The notes under the pieces: generated by a model
What the model was told of the DNA's origin: nothing
Databases searched by the model: none
What the model saw: only the letters and a program-made list of their open reading frames with translations
DNA from: Vagococcus allomyrinae
GTDB lineage: Bacteria; Bacillota; Bacilli; Lactobacillales; Vagococcaceae
Direction: 5' to 3'
Length of the DNA: 64,000 nucleotides
NCBI RefSeq assembly: GCF_017829975.1
Contig: NZ_JAEEGA010000018.1
Span: forward strand, 62,001 to 126,000
Translations under genes and position numbers: made by a program
In this document: positions 33,920-43,114 of the stretch, piece by piece
Numbering within the stretch: position 1 is the stretch's first letter
Layout: every line of letters begins with the position of its first letter

Positions 33920-35482
33920 ATGAAAAAATCATGGATCTTCACAGGCTTATTTGTCCTGATGATTCTTATTATGGGTGGGTTATTCTATTGGAAAAACTAT
34001 TATCTTACCCCCCTTAAATCAAATAAAGCTGAAATCAAAGCCACTCTATTAGACAAGGCTGACGCTTTATTTAATGCCGAAGATGAGGATTTTCTAGCAA
34101 AAAATCTGGAAGAAAAAGAAATTACGGCGCTTTCAGATGAATTAAGTCGCATTTTGGTGGCGCAAAACATCAGCCCTCAGGATCTGACAGCAACCAAACA
34201 GCAAGATTTAGCGGATGCTCAAACTAAAATTGAGCTGGCCAACCAAAAACTCGGAAACCAACTGCGCTTAAACGGGATGTTTTTGGCTGAAGACTTTAGA
34301 CAAACAACGCCTGGGGAAGCGACTGGAGCCGTTGATGTGGACAAAGTTTTTGAAGAAGGAGACACAAGGGAGAGTGCCGACAGCAGTGCTGCTAAAACGA
34401 GTGACAGCAGCTCACGCACGAAGCTAAAGGATATTTCGGAAAAAGTCGCTAAAAACACCTTGGTGGCCATTAATGGCAGTGAGCACAACGCCTTCTTAAT
34501 TATTTCAGACACTTTGGTCCAAGCAGACATTGATACCTTCAAAAAAAGCTTTGACGCAGAGTCTGCAACTGGCTCATGGGCACAAACCATGACAGCTATC
34601 TTAAAAAACGCTGAAGACCAGCTGACCACTTATGACACTGCCAAGGCCAAAGTTGCAGAGTTGTTTGATGGGACAGAGGTTCGTTACGATATTACCAAAG
34701 AAGCTTTCCAAGAGGTTTTAAGCCAAGTTGAAAAAGTTTACAGCCCGACTCGTCAAGAAGAACTGATGGAACAAATGGAAAAAGTAGCGGAAGCTATTGG
34801 GGCAGAAATGTTAAATCGGGATTTTATTTTTGAAAATCTCAGTGACAAAGAGGGAGTCACTTTTGAGGCTAAACAGACCAATTCTGACTGGTGGACAGGA
34901 CCGATTTCTTTCAGTGTCACCGTCAAAAATGACACCTCTAAGAATATTTCCTTTTCATATGGTCGTTTGGCGATTTTGAAGTCGACCAACACCTTCCACA
35001 GTTCTCAGTATACCTTACGAAGTGACGCAGATCGTTTCGTGATCAAGAAAGGGGAAAGTTTTACGATCGACTCCTTGCAATTTAAATTCCCGACTGAAGC
35101 TTTGGTGAACAGCAGTCGTGGCAGTCAGTTGGCTTATATCTTGGATAAAGAAGAAGTCAGCACCCCGACGACGATTATTATTGCCAATGTCTTGATGAAT
35201 GAAAAACCAACGACCACCAGCTCATCAGATACTCAAGAAGAGCCGATGCCTAGTTTAGATGTGGCCGCCATTCAAAATCTTCGAGAAAAGTTATTGGATC
35301 TTGATGTCACGGCCAATTCGATTACTGATGTGGATATGCAGGGTTTAATCGACCAAGCTGCTAAAGAGAATCTGGATGAAAATGGTTTGATTAAATTAGT
35401 CTGTGATTACTTACAATTGGATTATCAACAAGTCATGGCAGATGCGGCAGCTAAAGCTAATTCCAGTGGCACAACAGAGTAA
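33920..35482 (+). CDS. Membrane-anchored extracellular protein of unknown function
   Basis: 520 residues. A lysine-led hydrophobic helix (about 5-25) suggests a signal anchor with the rest outside. The next 230 residues are charged and helical (many Glu, Lys, Ala, Gln), including a Ser/Asp-rich linker near 150-170. A beta-rich region around 310-400 (SFSVTVKNDTSKNISFSYG) looks like an Ig-like or DUF5105/DUF4352-type fold, and a second acidic helical tail follows. I do not recognise the family. A -10-like TATAAT lies at 33869-33874. It is monocistronic with its own terminator. Confidence 0.7.
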   Translation: MKKSWIFTGLFVLMILIMGGLFYWKNYYLTPLKSNKAEIKATLLDKADALFNAEDEDFLAKNLEEKEITALSDELSRILVAQNISPQDLTATKQQDLADAQTKIELANQKLGNQLRLNGMFLAEDFRQTTPGEATGAVDVDKVFEEGDTRESADSSAAKTSDSSSRTKLKDISEKVAKNTLVAINGSEHNAFLIISDTLVQADIDTFKKSFDAESATGSWAQTMTAILKNAEDQLTTYDTAKAKVAELFDGTEVRYDITKEAFQEVLSQVEKVYSPTRQEELMEQMEKVAEAIGAEMLNRDFIFENLSDKEGVTFEAKQTNSDWWTGPISFSVTVKNDTSKNISFSYGRLAILKSTNTFHSSQYTLRSDADRFVIKKGESFTIDSLQFKFPTEALVNSSRGSQLAYILDKEEVSTPTTIIIANVLMNEKPTTTSSSDTQEEPMPSLDVAAIQNLREKLLDLDVTANSITDVDMQGLIDQAAKENLDENGLIKLVCDYLQLDYQQVMADAAAKANSSGTTE

Positions 35483-35523
35483 AAAAGGTCTGACAAGGAA
35501 AAATCTTGTCAGACTCTTTTTTA
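35481..35523. terminator. Bidirectional terminator after the unknown membrane protein gene
   Basis: GGTCTGACAAG / CTTGTCAGACT stem with a short A-rich loop, flanked by AAAAAA and TTTTTTT; it also ends the converging flavin reductase gene. Confidence 0.93.
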
Positions 35524-36144
35524 TTTTGGTCGTGCTAGTTGATAAGTCTCTCCCATTACGCCATAATTAGGTCCTGCTAAGCGGGCAATTGGTTTTAACT
35601 TCAGAACATCGAGATAATTTGTCTTTGGATCAAAGACTTCTTCGTTAAAATAATAAGCCAAAATTTCCAAAATAAATAAATCGGTGATAATTTGACTTTT
35701 ATCTTGATTATAGATCGGCACATGCTGGTAAACTTTTCCTTCAAAGCGAACCTTGGCTTCTGCGATTGCCGGCACTGTCACGCGACGACTGGCAACGGTT
35801 GTGACGTCCAGCTTAGTCAATTCACTTTCATTTCGAGGCAGACTGGCCGAGCTGTCGTTCATTTCCTGAAGCAACTGATCGTCTACTAGGTGAATAACCC
35901 CTTCACCTGTTTGACTAAGGTTGTACGCGGTATCTTTTTGTTGCCCTCCTTCGCGCATGATACTGAGGGAAACTAAAGGAAGATCCTTTGAGACAATTGA
36001 AAACAGGCTAAAAGGGGCAAGATTCACCACTCCTCCGTCTGGCGATAAGGTGCTGACCCAAGCGATTGGCCGCGGGACGACACTACCGCTTAACAGCTTA
36101 TACTGTTGCTCGGGGGATAGTTGTTCACTTTCATAATGAATCAT
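35521..36144 (-). CDS. Flavin reductase-like FMN-binding protein
   Basis: 207 residues of the DIM6/NTAB flavin reductase family: SVVPRPIAWVSTLSPDGGVVNLAPFS is the FMN-binding split barrel signature in the first third, with NEVFDPKTNYLDVLKLKP-like end. It probably uses FMN to reduce quinones or supplies reduced flavin. It follows the esterase gene with no gap (36144/36145), so the two are translationally linked, and completes the dioxygenase-esterase-reductase operon. Confidence 0.85.
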   Translation of the reverse strand: MIHYESEQLSPEQQYKLLSGSVVPRPIAWVSTLSPDGGVVNLAPFSLFSIVSKDLPLVSLSIMREGGQQKDTAYNLSQTGEGVIHLVDDQLLQEMNDSSASLPRNESELTKLDVTTVASRRVTVPAIAEAKVRFEGKVYQHVPIYNQDKSQIITDLFILEILAYYFNEEVFDPKTNYLDVLKLKPIARLAGPNYGVMGETYQLARPK

Positions 36145-36747
36145 CTACATCAACTCCTCTAACCACTTTTGGGCGGCTAGTAGCTCGTCACGCGTTAGAC
36201 CATGACTCATGGGAGCCTGATAAACACTGACAGCCGCCGCTCGTGCCTCAAAGACTTGAACTAATTCAGCAAAAGTCTCTTGTGGAACAATCGGATCTAA
36301 CTCGCCATAAGACAACCAGACTTTGCTTTCTGAAAGGGAAAATTGTTGGGTGTGTTTGCCCAAAGACATCGGATGAAAGAGCAGGCCGCGACGGAAGCTG
36401 TCCGCTCGTTCTAGCATCAGGTGGGCGCCGATATTGGCGCCATTGGAATAGCCTAAAATAATCATTTCAGATCGGTCTAATTGGTACTTTTCGGCTAACT
36501 CGTTGATCTCTTTGAGCAACTCATCGCTTTGTTTTTCCAAATCCACCAGATCAAACTGTCCTTCAGCAAAGCGACGAAAATACCGATTAGCCCCTCCTTC
36601 GCTGACTTTCCCCCGAATGGCCAACAAAGAAGCATTAGGTGCGAGACTAGTTGCCAGTTCCACTAAAGAATGTTCATCGCCACCAGTTCCGTGAAGCAAT
36701 AAGAGAGTGGGATAACGACGGTCCTTTTCAATAAAAAGATGGCTCAT
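36145..36747 (-). CDS. Alpha/beta hydrolase, MhqD-like carboxylesterase
   Basis: 200 residues from the ATG at 36747, which has GAGG 8 bases upstream; the longer frame overlaps the dioxygenase gene. Catalytic triad visible: nucleophile in GYSNGAN, Asp in YGELDPIVP, His in MSHGLTRDE. The oxyanion segment is LLHGTGGDEHS. Similar to phospholipase/carboxylesterase proteins such as MhqD, induced by hydroquinones in Bacillus and Staphylococcus. It begins one base after the dioxygenase stop. Confidence 0.86.
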   Translation of the reverse strand: MSHLFIEKDRRYPTLLLLHGTGGDEHSLVELATSLAPNASLLAIRGKVSEGGANRYFRRFAEGQFDLVDLEKQSDELLKEINELAEKYQLDRSEMIILGYSNGANIGAHLMLERADSFRRGLLFHPMSLGKHTQQFSLSESKVWLSYGELDPIVPQETFAELVQVFEARAAAVSVYQAPMSHGLTRDELLAAQKWLEELM

Positions 36748-36748
36748 G

Positions 36749-37714
36749 TTAATTACCTCGACTTGTATCGAATGGTCGTACCGCACTTTCAATGACCGCT
36801 CGTTTACTTTCTAAAAATGGTGGCAGTGATAAGCTTTCACCTAAGGTCTCATAAGGTTCATCGCCCATAAAGCCTGGCCCATCAGTCGCAAACTCAAAGA
36901 GAATATAACCTACTCGAACGTAAAGTGATTCAAAATAGAAACGATCGACATAACCTGAGTGATGCAGGCCATCCTCTTCCAAGATAGTTTCCCAATGTCT
37001 CAATGCTTCTCGGTCTGGCACGCGAATGGCAACGTGGTGAACTTCGCCATAACCTTGTTGGGCATTGCCAGATTGATGGTCTTCTTTGACAATGATTGAT
37101 CCACCATTCCCACCTTGGCCTACTTCAAATAACGTGTAGTCCCCTTCTTTTGCTACTTCTCTAAAGGCCAATTTATCAACTAACCAGTGTCTTAACTTGG
37201 TATAGTAACTTACTGTTAATTCAACTGGACCCAGTCCGACAATGGCGTACTCGTGAGGCACTGGTCCCTTTTGCCAAGGAATGCCTGGGGCAACGCCCTG
37301 ATCCCCTTCATCTGAGAATAAGTGGTAACGTTGATCGTCAAAGTCACTAAAACGAATCCCCTTTTTGCCAAAGGTCTCACTGATGCCTTCGTGTTTAACC
37401 CCAAATTCATCCAGACGGTTCACCCAGTAATCAAGTGCTTTGTCACTCGGCACTCGCAAACCTGTTCGCGAAATTGAATTGTTCCCTTGAATGCCTTTAG
37501 GATTATTAGGAAAATCAAAAAATGTCATATCCGTTCCTGGGTTGCCCCGGTCATCGGCAAAAAAAGTGTGATACGTTTGAATATCATCTTGATTAACTGT
37601 TTTTTTCACCAAGCGCATGCCAAGGACTTCAGTAAAGAAGTGGTAATTTTTTTCGGCACTGCTCGTCATTGCTGTTACGTGGTGTATACCTAGTATATCG
37701 TGTTTGTTTGTCAT
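36749..37714 (-). CDS. Ring-cleaving dioxygenase, VOC family (MhqA/MhqE-like)
   Basis: 321 residues from the ATG at 37714 (GGAGG 8 bases before it). Two glyoxalase/bleomycin-resistance domains: the first starts ILGIHHVTAMT and FFTEVLGMRLVKKTVNQDD; the second contains GEVHHVAIRVPD and ILFEFATDGPGF. The His and Glu metal ligands (HH near 11, HH near 225, Glu in FEFATD) are kept. Relatives open hydroquinone or catechol rings and protect against quinones. It leads the operon with the esterase and flavin reductase. Confidence 0.88.
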   Translation of the reverse strand: MTNKHDILGIHHVTAMTSSAEKNYHFFTEVLGMRLVKKTVNQDDIQTYHTFFADDRGNPGTDMTFFDFPNNPKGIQGNNSISRTGLRVPSDKALDYWVNRLDEFGVKHEGISETFGKKGIRFSDFDDQRYHLFSDEGDQGVAPGIPWQKGPVPHEYAIVGLGPVELTVSYYTKLRHWLVDKLAFREVAKEGDYTLFEVGQGGNGGSIIVKEDHQSGNAQQGYGEVHHVAIRVPDREALRHWETILEEDGLHHSGYVDRFYFESLYVRVGYILFEFATDGPGFMGDEPYETLGESLSLPPFLESKRAVIESAVRPFDTSRGN

Positions 37715-37734
37715 TGTGATAGCCTCCATTTTTA

Positions 37735-37755
37735 AAGTAACTTACTTTATGTAAG
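37735..37755. promoter_or_regulatory. Candidate operator of the dioxygenase operon
   Basis: Two overlapping palindromes, AAGTAACTTACTT (37735-37747) and CTTACTTTATGTAAG (37741-37755), sit exactly at the expected transcription start. This is the kind of site bound by MarR/MhqR or DUF24-type repressors; no such regulator gene is in the window. Confidence 0.6.
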
Positions 37756-37756
37756 C

Positions 37757-37785
37757 ATAATACCGTGCCACAACTTTAATTGCAA
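37757..37785 (-). promoter_or_regulatory. Sigma-A promoter of the dioxygenase operon
   Basis: Minus strand TTGCAA, 17-base spacer, TATTAT (rc of 37757-37762). The operator palindromes begin right after the -10 element. Confidence 0.65.
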
Positions 37786-37829
37786 GTGATATGCATAATC
37801 GTTTAATTACAGGCTAATAACAGGCTCTT

Positions 37830-39287
37830 TTAGTCATCTTGATGCAGTTCATCCACTTGCGCAATCATGGCATCAAAGTAATAGGCTTCGAGCATTGCCA
37901 CTTCTTTTGCCGAAATATCATAAGCAATGCAAAAGTAGTCAATGTCAATGTCAATATTGTTAATGTCGGTAATTAATAAATCATAGTTAGCATTTATTTC
38001 TTGGCGGGCATCGTCGAAGGTGCTTTGAATGAGTCTAACATCAAATCGATTCGCAAAGGTATTTTTTATGACGTTCCAGTTGTTGGCTACAATGATATTA
38101 TTATATTTACCATAAATGGCTACTTTTAGTTTGGGTTGGATGCGATGACCAGTGGTTAAAAAATCATCCGTTGCACTAAAGACGTTATACAGAAGTTGAT
38201 CGGTGGTCAAGTCCAAACGAGGGGCGACCTTTGCGGCAATTCGCGAGACGGTCAGATAAAGGTACGGCACCAGCTTTTTGATGTTTGGTAGTAGGTACTC
38301 TGACTTATCTGTTAAGATTGAGACAGTGTAGTACTCTCCAACAGCGATGTTGTACACATTAAAAATAAACCACTCTTTGTAATTAAAATGAAAACCCAAC
38401 TCATTCTCAATTTGGTCCGCCAAGTCAGCATAGATTTCATAAGTATGCCTCACTGCGGGTTTCTCTTGAACTATTCTATGAAATTCGTCAATTCTAAAAC
38501 AGGTATAATTGCCCTCTTTCGACCGCCAAATATCCCGGAAAAAGTCATAAACCTCCGTCAGCTCCGCCAACTCTGATAAACGGCGATTGTAGGTGGTGAT
38601 CGACTCTTGATAAACTTCTTGGCTAGGCTCTCGCTGATACTGATTTTGGCTATTTTGTTTCATTCTAAAGACACGAATGACGCCGTAGAGGACTAACAAA
38701 TTACGATTCATTGGTAAAATCGATGCCCCTTCTGCTTGATGCAGCTGATCAATCGCCTCCTTAATCGGTTCAATTAGTGTCTGATCCAAGGGTAAATTAG
38801 CATCGTATTTCGCCAAAAAGTAACTTCTAAAGTAAGCTGTAATCCACTGTTCGTCACCTTGAATTGCCAGCGGATTAGTGGTTATCCAAAATCCCTGCTC
38901 TTTAATCACTTGGTTTATTTGACGGATCGCCTTACTGACAACTGTCGGACTGGAATACATGGCGTCAGCCAGTTCCGCAATATCCGTGTAGGTATGTAAA
39001 AACAGGACTTCTAATAGGCTAAAATGAAGGCTATCCGACAATAATAAGGAATGAATAAATTTAAACGAATAGCCTTGGGGAATGATTAACTTAACCCCTA
39101 ATTTAGTTGAAGCGGCAATTTCAATTGGTTTCAAAATAGTATTGAGATATTTGATGTCTTCTCGTAAGGTTCGTTCGCTATAGCCAGTGGCTTCGCTGAT
39201 TTTTTCCAGCGTCACCCAATCATTTGTGTGGAGATAGGTAATCATCTCCAGCATCCGCATGCCTTGTTTACCTAATAGTTTTTTCAT
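37830..39287 (-). CDS. Mga/AtxA-like helix-turn-helix regulator
   Basis: 485 residues. Two N-terminal HTH modules: WVTLEKISEATGYSERTLRE (about 24-43) and a second around IAELADAMYSSPTVVSKAI (about 98-116). They are followed by PRD-like helical domains and a IIB-like end (KLKVAIYGKYNNIIVANNW). This is the layout of Mga, AtxA and similar regulators that sense PTS phosphorylation state and control surface or virulence genes. Its targets are not evident; neighbours are the dioxygenase operon (downstream, own promoter) and the ABC exporter. Confidence 0.85.
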   Translation of the reverse strand: MKKLLGKQGMRMLEMITYLHTNDWVTLEKISEATGYSERTLREDIKYLNTILKPIEIAASTKLGVKLIIPQGYSFKFIHSLLLSDSLHFSLLEVLFLHTYTDIAELADAMYSSPTVVSKAIRQINQVIKEQGFWITTNPLAIQGDEQWITAYFRSYFLAKYDANLPLDQTLIEPIKEAIDQLHQAEGASILPMNRNLLVLYGVIRVFRMKQNSQNQYQREPSQEVYQESITTYNRRLSELAELTEVYDFFRDIWRSKEGNYTCFRIDEFHRIVQEKPAVRHTYEIYADLADQIENELGFHFNYKEWFIFNVYNIAVGEYYTVSILTDKSEYLLPNIKKLVPYLYLTVSRIAAKVAPRLDLTTDQLLYNVFSATDDFLTTGHRIQPKLKVAIYGKYNNIIVANNWNVIKNTFANRFDVRLIQSTFDDARQEINANYDLLITDINNIDIDIDYFCIAYDISAKEVAMLEAYYFDAMIAQVDELHQDD

Positions 39288-39415
39288 TGATGCTCTCCTT
39301 TTTTAACGGGGTACTTCTGGTAGATTATTTCAAATAACCAGTGCCACTAATTTATTTAGATAACTCCTAGTGACTTGATAGAATTAATATAGCATTAACG
39401 AACTGAAATTAACAC

Positions 39416-39457
39416 TAAAAAACTGGCAGCCACAGCTCCTTTGGTGGCTACCAGTTT
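39416..39457 (-). terminator. Terminator of the ABC exporter operon
   Basis: AACTGGTAGCCAC / GTGGCTGCCAGTT stem, 10-base loop, then TTTTTTAG on the minus strand, directly after the second exporter gene. Confidence 0.92.
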
Positions 39458-39461
39458 CAAT

Positions 39462-41228
39462 TTATTCGTAATCCGCTTCTTCGTTAAACTGACTGTTATA
39501 CAATTGCTCGTAGAAACCACCATCTGCCAATAAACTGTCGTGGGTTCCCTGCTCAATGATTTCGCCTTGATTCATCACTAAAATCAGATCGGCATCGCGA
39601 ATCGTTGACAAGCGGTGAGCAATCACAAAGCTCGTACGTCCTTTCATCACTCGGGTCATGGCTTTTTGAATGAGTGCTTCTAAGCGAGTATCAACTGAAC
39701 TCGTCGCTTCGTCCAAAATCAAGATTTTCGGATCGGAGATGACTGCACGGGCAATCGTCAGCAATTGTTTTTGGCCTAATGAAACATTGGAGGCCTCCTC
39801 ATCAATTTCCATCTCATAACCTTTAGGCATGGTTTTGATAAAGTGGTGAACATTGGCCGTTTTGGCCGCATCTACCACTTCATAATCCGTAGCATCCAGT
39901 TTTCCAAAACGAATGTTTTCGCCAATCGTGTCGTGATATAACCAAGCATCTTGTAAGACCATGCCGAATATTTCTCGGACATCACTACGATTCATCCGCT
40001 GAGTGTCGATACCGTCAACTTTAATAGCCCCTGAATTGACGTCATAAAAGCGCATCAACAAATTGATTAAGGTGGTTTTACCAGCACCGGTTGGCCCAAC
40101 AATCGCCACTGTCTGCCCCGGTTTCACTTCAAAACTCAAGTCTTTGATCAAGGGTTTAGCCGGATCATAGCTAAAGGCGACATGGTCAAAGACAACATGC
40201 CCTTCAATGACCTCAGGCAAAGGTTGATCCACATCGTTTAGGCGTTCTTCTTTTTCATCCAGGATCTCAAAAATCCGTGTGGTTGAAGCTGAAGCACTTT
40301 GTAACACCGCCGCTAACTGAGTAATTTGCCCCATCGGTTGATTAACTTGCCAGATGTACTGAATAAAGGCTTGTAAGTTTCCGATAGTTAAGCTACCTGC
40401 AATAATAAAGAAACTTCCCGTAATGGCGATGGCAATATAGGCCAAATAAGAGGTTAATTGGACCAAGGGCATCATCAATCCCGAGATAAAGGCCGATTTA
40501 AAGCCATAGCGGGATAACCGATGGCTGACTTCTTTAAAGCCTTCCAAAGTCTCTTTTTCTCGTCCATAAAGCTTTAAAACATTAAATCCCGTCATATGTT
40601 CGGTGACATAACCGTTTAAATCCCCTAAGGCATTTTGTTGCCCTTGGAAATATTTTTGTGATTTAGACACGATAAAACGAGAAATAAACAGTGAGGCTGG
40701 TATCATCAAAATGCTCATTAAAGCCATCTGGATATTTAAAACAAACATCATGGTGACAGCCATAACGATTCCCAGAATGGCCGTCACAATGGCAATAAAA
40801 CTCTGCTGCAAAGCATTGCTTAAGGCATCTACATCATTGGTCACTCGCGATAAAACTTCCCCTTGTTGATGGGTATCAAAATAAGAAACTGGCAAGCGAT
40901 TGATTTTTTCAGCAATGTCTCGCCGTAAATCCTTCATGGCTCCTTGAACCACTTTGGTCATCATCACGACGGAAAAATATTGAGCTGCACTATAAAAGAC
41001 AGTGATCGCCAAAATAGCAATGATGGTTTTCATAATATAAGGGAAGTTAATGCCTTCACCTTTTAAGACATTTTTCAAAATTTCCGTTGTCGGCAATCCT
41101 GTTACATAAGGCAACAGCACATTCAAACCGACCGATCCTACCGTAAAAAGGACCGCTAACCAAAACTTAACTTTATATGGGCTGATATACGTCCATAATC
41201 GTTTTAATGATTTGATTGATTTTTTCAT
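39462..41228 (-). CDS. Multidrug ABC exporter half-transporter, LmrD/BmrD/EfrD-like
   Basis: 588 residues: six membrane helices in the first about 320 residues and an ATPase domain with Walker A GPTGAGKT, Q-loop, Walker B ILILDEATSS with the catalytic Glu intact, and H-loop AHRLS. Its ABC signature reads VSLGQKQLL rather than LSGGQ. It pairs with the upstream 576-residue protein, whose signature is canonical but whose catalytic Glu is Asp. This is the mirror-image pattern of heterodimeric exporters with one degenerate ATP site. It starts in a 4-base ATGA overlap with its partner. Confidence 0.9.
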   Translation of the reverse strand: MKKSIKSLKRLWTYISPYKVKFWLAVLFTVGSVGLNVLLPYVTGLPTTEILKNVLKGEGINFPYIMKTIIAILAITVFYSAAQYFSVVMMTKVVQGAMKDLRRDIAEKINRLPVSYFDTHQQGEVLSRVTNDVDALSNALQQSFIAIVTAILGIVMAVTMMFVLNIQMALMSILMIPASLFISRFIVSKSQKYFQGQQNALGDLNGYVTEHMTGFNVLKLYGREKETLEGFKEVSHRLSRYGFKSAFISGLMMPLVQLTSYLAYIAIAITGSFFIIAGSLTIGNLQAFIQYIWQVNQPMGQITQLAAVLQSASASTTRIFEILDEKEERLNDVDQPLPEVIEGHVVFDHVAFSYDPAKPLIKDLSFEVKPGQTVAIVGPTGAGKTTLINLLMRFYDVNSGAIKVDGIDTQRMNRSDVREIFGMVLQDAWLYHDTIGENIRFGKLDATDYEVVDAAKTANVHHFIKTMPKGYEMEIDEEASNVSLGQKQLLTIARAVISDPKILILDEATSSVDTRLEALIQKAMTRVMKGRTSFVIAHRLSTIRDADLILVMNQGEIIEQGTHDSLLADGGFYEQLYNSQFNEEADYE

Positions 41229-42955
41229 GCGAGTTCCTCCTCTGATAATTGAGATGAGGCAATATCATAATAAATCTCACAGGATTTTAAAAGCTCGCGA
41301 TGGGTGCCAATCGCCACCACGTCTCCTTCATTTAACACCACAATTTTGTCTGCTTGCATGATCGTACTAACCCGTTGAGCCACGATTAAGACAGTTGAAG
41401 TGGTGGTTTCTTTTTTCAAGCGAGCACGGAGATTGGCGTCTGTTTTATAGTCCAAGGCTGAAAAACTATCATCAAAGACATAGATGGCCGGCCGCCGGAT
41501 AATCGCTCGAGCAATGGCTAAACGCTGTTTTTGTCCACCGGAAAAGTTCGCTCCCCCTTCAGATAGGAGTTCATCATAGCCATCAGCTTTTTGGGAGATA
41601 AACTCTGTTGCCTGAGACACTTCTGCCGCATAATGTAAATCTTCCTCGGTGGCGTCGGCTTTACCAAAGAGCATGTTTTCACGAATTGTTCCCGTAAAAA
41701 GTAAGGCTTTTTGAGGAATAAACCCGATTTTTTGGCGCAAAGCGGTCAAGTTATAATCTTTGACATTCACCCCATCAATTAAAATATCCCCCTTGGTCGT
41801 GTCATAAAAACGAGGAATCAATTGAATCAAGGTGGACTTACCACTACCGGTACTGCCGATAAACGCGACAGTCTCGCCAGGATTAGCCGTAAAGCTAACA
41901 TCGCGAATGACTGGGCTTTCTGTGGCTCCAGGATAAGCAAAGGTCACATTTTTAAATTCAATCACACCTTGAGTCGCTGTCTCTTTGACGCCATCAGGAT
42001 TTTCTGAAATTGAGGTAACGGTGTCCAAAACTTCTTGAATCCGATTGGCGGACACAGCTGCTCGAGGGTACATCATAAAGACCGATGCAAAAAGCATAAA
42101 GGAGAATAAGGCATGGAAGACGTATTCAATAAACGAAATCAGTTTTCCTACTTCTAGTTGCCCCAAATCGATTTGCTTCGCACCAAACCAAATAACCAAT
42201 ACCATGATGATATTAAATAAGAAATAAAAACCAGGTTGAGCCACAGCTACAAGCTTAAACAATTTCGTTGAGCTAGCAGCGTAATTTTCATTGACGTCAT
42301 CAAAGCGTTTTTCTTCAAATTTTTCATTAACAAAGGCCCTGATTACCCGCAAACCTGATAAATTCTCACGAAGTATCATGTTAATTTTATCGAGATTCTT
42401 TTGCTGTTTCTCAGATAGAGGTTCTGAAATTCTGGCAATGATGATTACTCCCAACAACAAAAAGGGAATCGCAAAAAAAACAAATTTTGAAAGTGACGCA
42501 CTTTCTCTCATGATCATGTAGAGACTTGCGGCAAACATCATCGGTGTCATAAACCCTAATCGTAAAAACTGGCCTAAAAACATCATCACTTGGTAGGCGT
42601 CGTTTGTGGTTCTAGTAATCAGTGATGAGACACCTAATTTTTCATACTCTTGATGAGAATAAGTTTGCATGTTTTCAAACATGTCATCCCTGATGTCAAT
42701 AATAATTGAGGTGTTTAATTTTGCACCAAAGTAAGTCAGTAGCATATTGAGGGTAATTCCGACGGCTACAATGGCAAGCATGAAGAGCCCCATCATTTTG
42801 ACGTAGTCAAAGTCTTTTTGTTTGACCCCGATATCAATCATCCGACCCAGCAGTGTGGGCAGCCCTAACTCAATGATAATAAAGCCAAACACACATAAAA
42901 AATTAAAGAATAACAATTTTTTGTGGCGCATGGTGTATTTCCACATTAATTTCAA
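41225..42955 (-). CDS. Multidrug ABC exporter half-transporter, LmrC/BmrC/EfrC-like
   Basis: 576 residues: six membrane helices, then an ATPase with Walker A GSTGSGKST, signature FSGGQKQRLAIARA and Walker B YVFDDSFSALD, where the catalytic Glu is replaced by Asp. H-loop is AQRVS. Start is TTG at 42955 with GGAG 8 bases before it; the in-frame ATG at 42946 lies too far from that site. Together with the next gene it should form a heterodimeric drug exporter of the LmrCD/BmrCD/EfrCD type. Substrates unknown. Confidence 0.9.
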   Translation of the reverse strand: MKLMWKYTMRHKKLLFFNFLCVFGFIIIELGLPTLLGRMIDIGVKQKDFDYVKMMGLFMLAIVAVGITLNMLLTYFGAKLNTSIIIDIRDDMFENMQTYSHQEYEKLGVSSLITRTTNDAYQVMMFLGQFLRLGFMTPMMFAASLYMIMRESASLSKFVFFAIPFLLLGVIIIARISEPLSEKQQKNLDKINMILRENLSGLRVIRAFVNEKFEEKRFDDVNENYAASSTKLFKLVAVAQPGFYFLFNIIMVLVIWFGAKQIDLGQLEVGKLISFIEYVFHALFSFMLFASVFMMYPRAAVSANRIQEVLDTVTSISENPDGVKETATQGVIEFKNVTFAYPGATESPVIRDVSFTANPGETVAFIGSTGSGKSTLIQLIPRFYDTTKGDILIDGVNVKDYNLTALRQKIGFIPQKALLFTGTIRENMLFGKADATEEDLHYAAEVSQATEFISQKADGYDELLSEGGANFSGGQKQRLAIARAIIRRPAIYVFDDSFSALDYKTDANLRARLKKETTTSTVLIVAQRVSTIMQADKIVVLNEGDVVAIGTHRELLKSCEIYYDIASSQLSEEELA

Positions 42956-43077
42956 CTAATCATCTCCTATTCGTGATTGTTTTGTTATAACTTGGCATTA
43001 CTTTTGTCAACCGGTGCCCTTCTATTTAGGATAGATAATCCCGTTCTTGGTTAAATGGTTTCTGATTATCTATAGAT

Positions 43078-43114
43078 AAAAACTAACCCCTCTCTTCTTG
43101 AGGAATTAGTTTTG
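43078..43114. terminator. Hairpin upstream of the ABC exporter operon
   Basis: AAAACTAAcCCCTC / GAGGAATTAGTTTT stem with a 7-base loop. On the minus strand it is followed by a T run (GTTAGTTTTTATC), so it can act as an intrinsic terminator about 120 bases before the exporter start. The BmrCD exporter of Bacillus is controlled by attenuation in its leader, so the position is suggestive. Confidence 0.6.
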
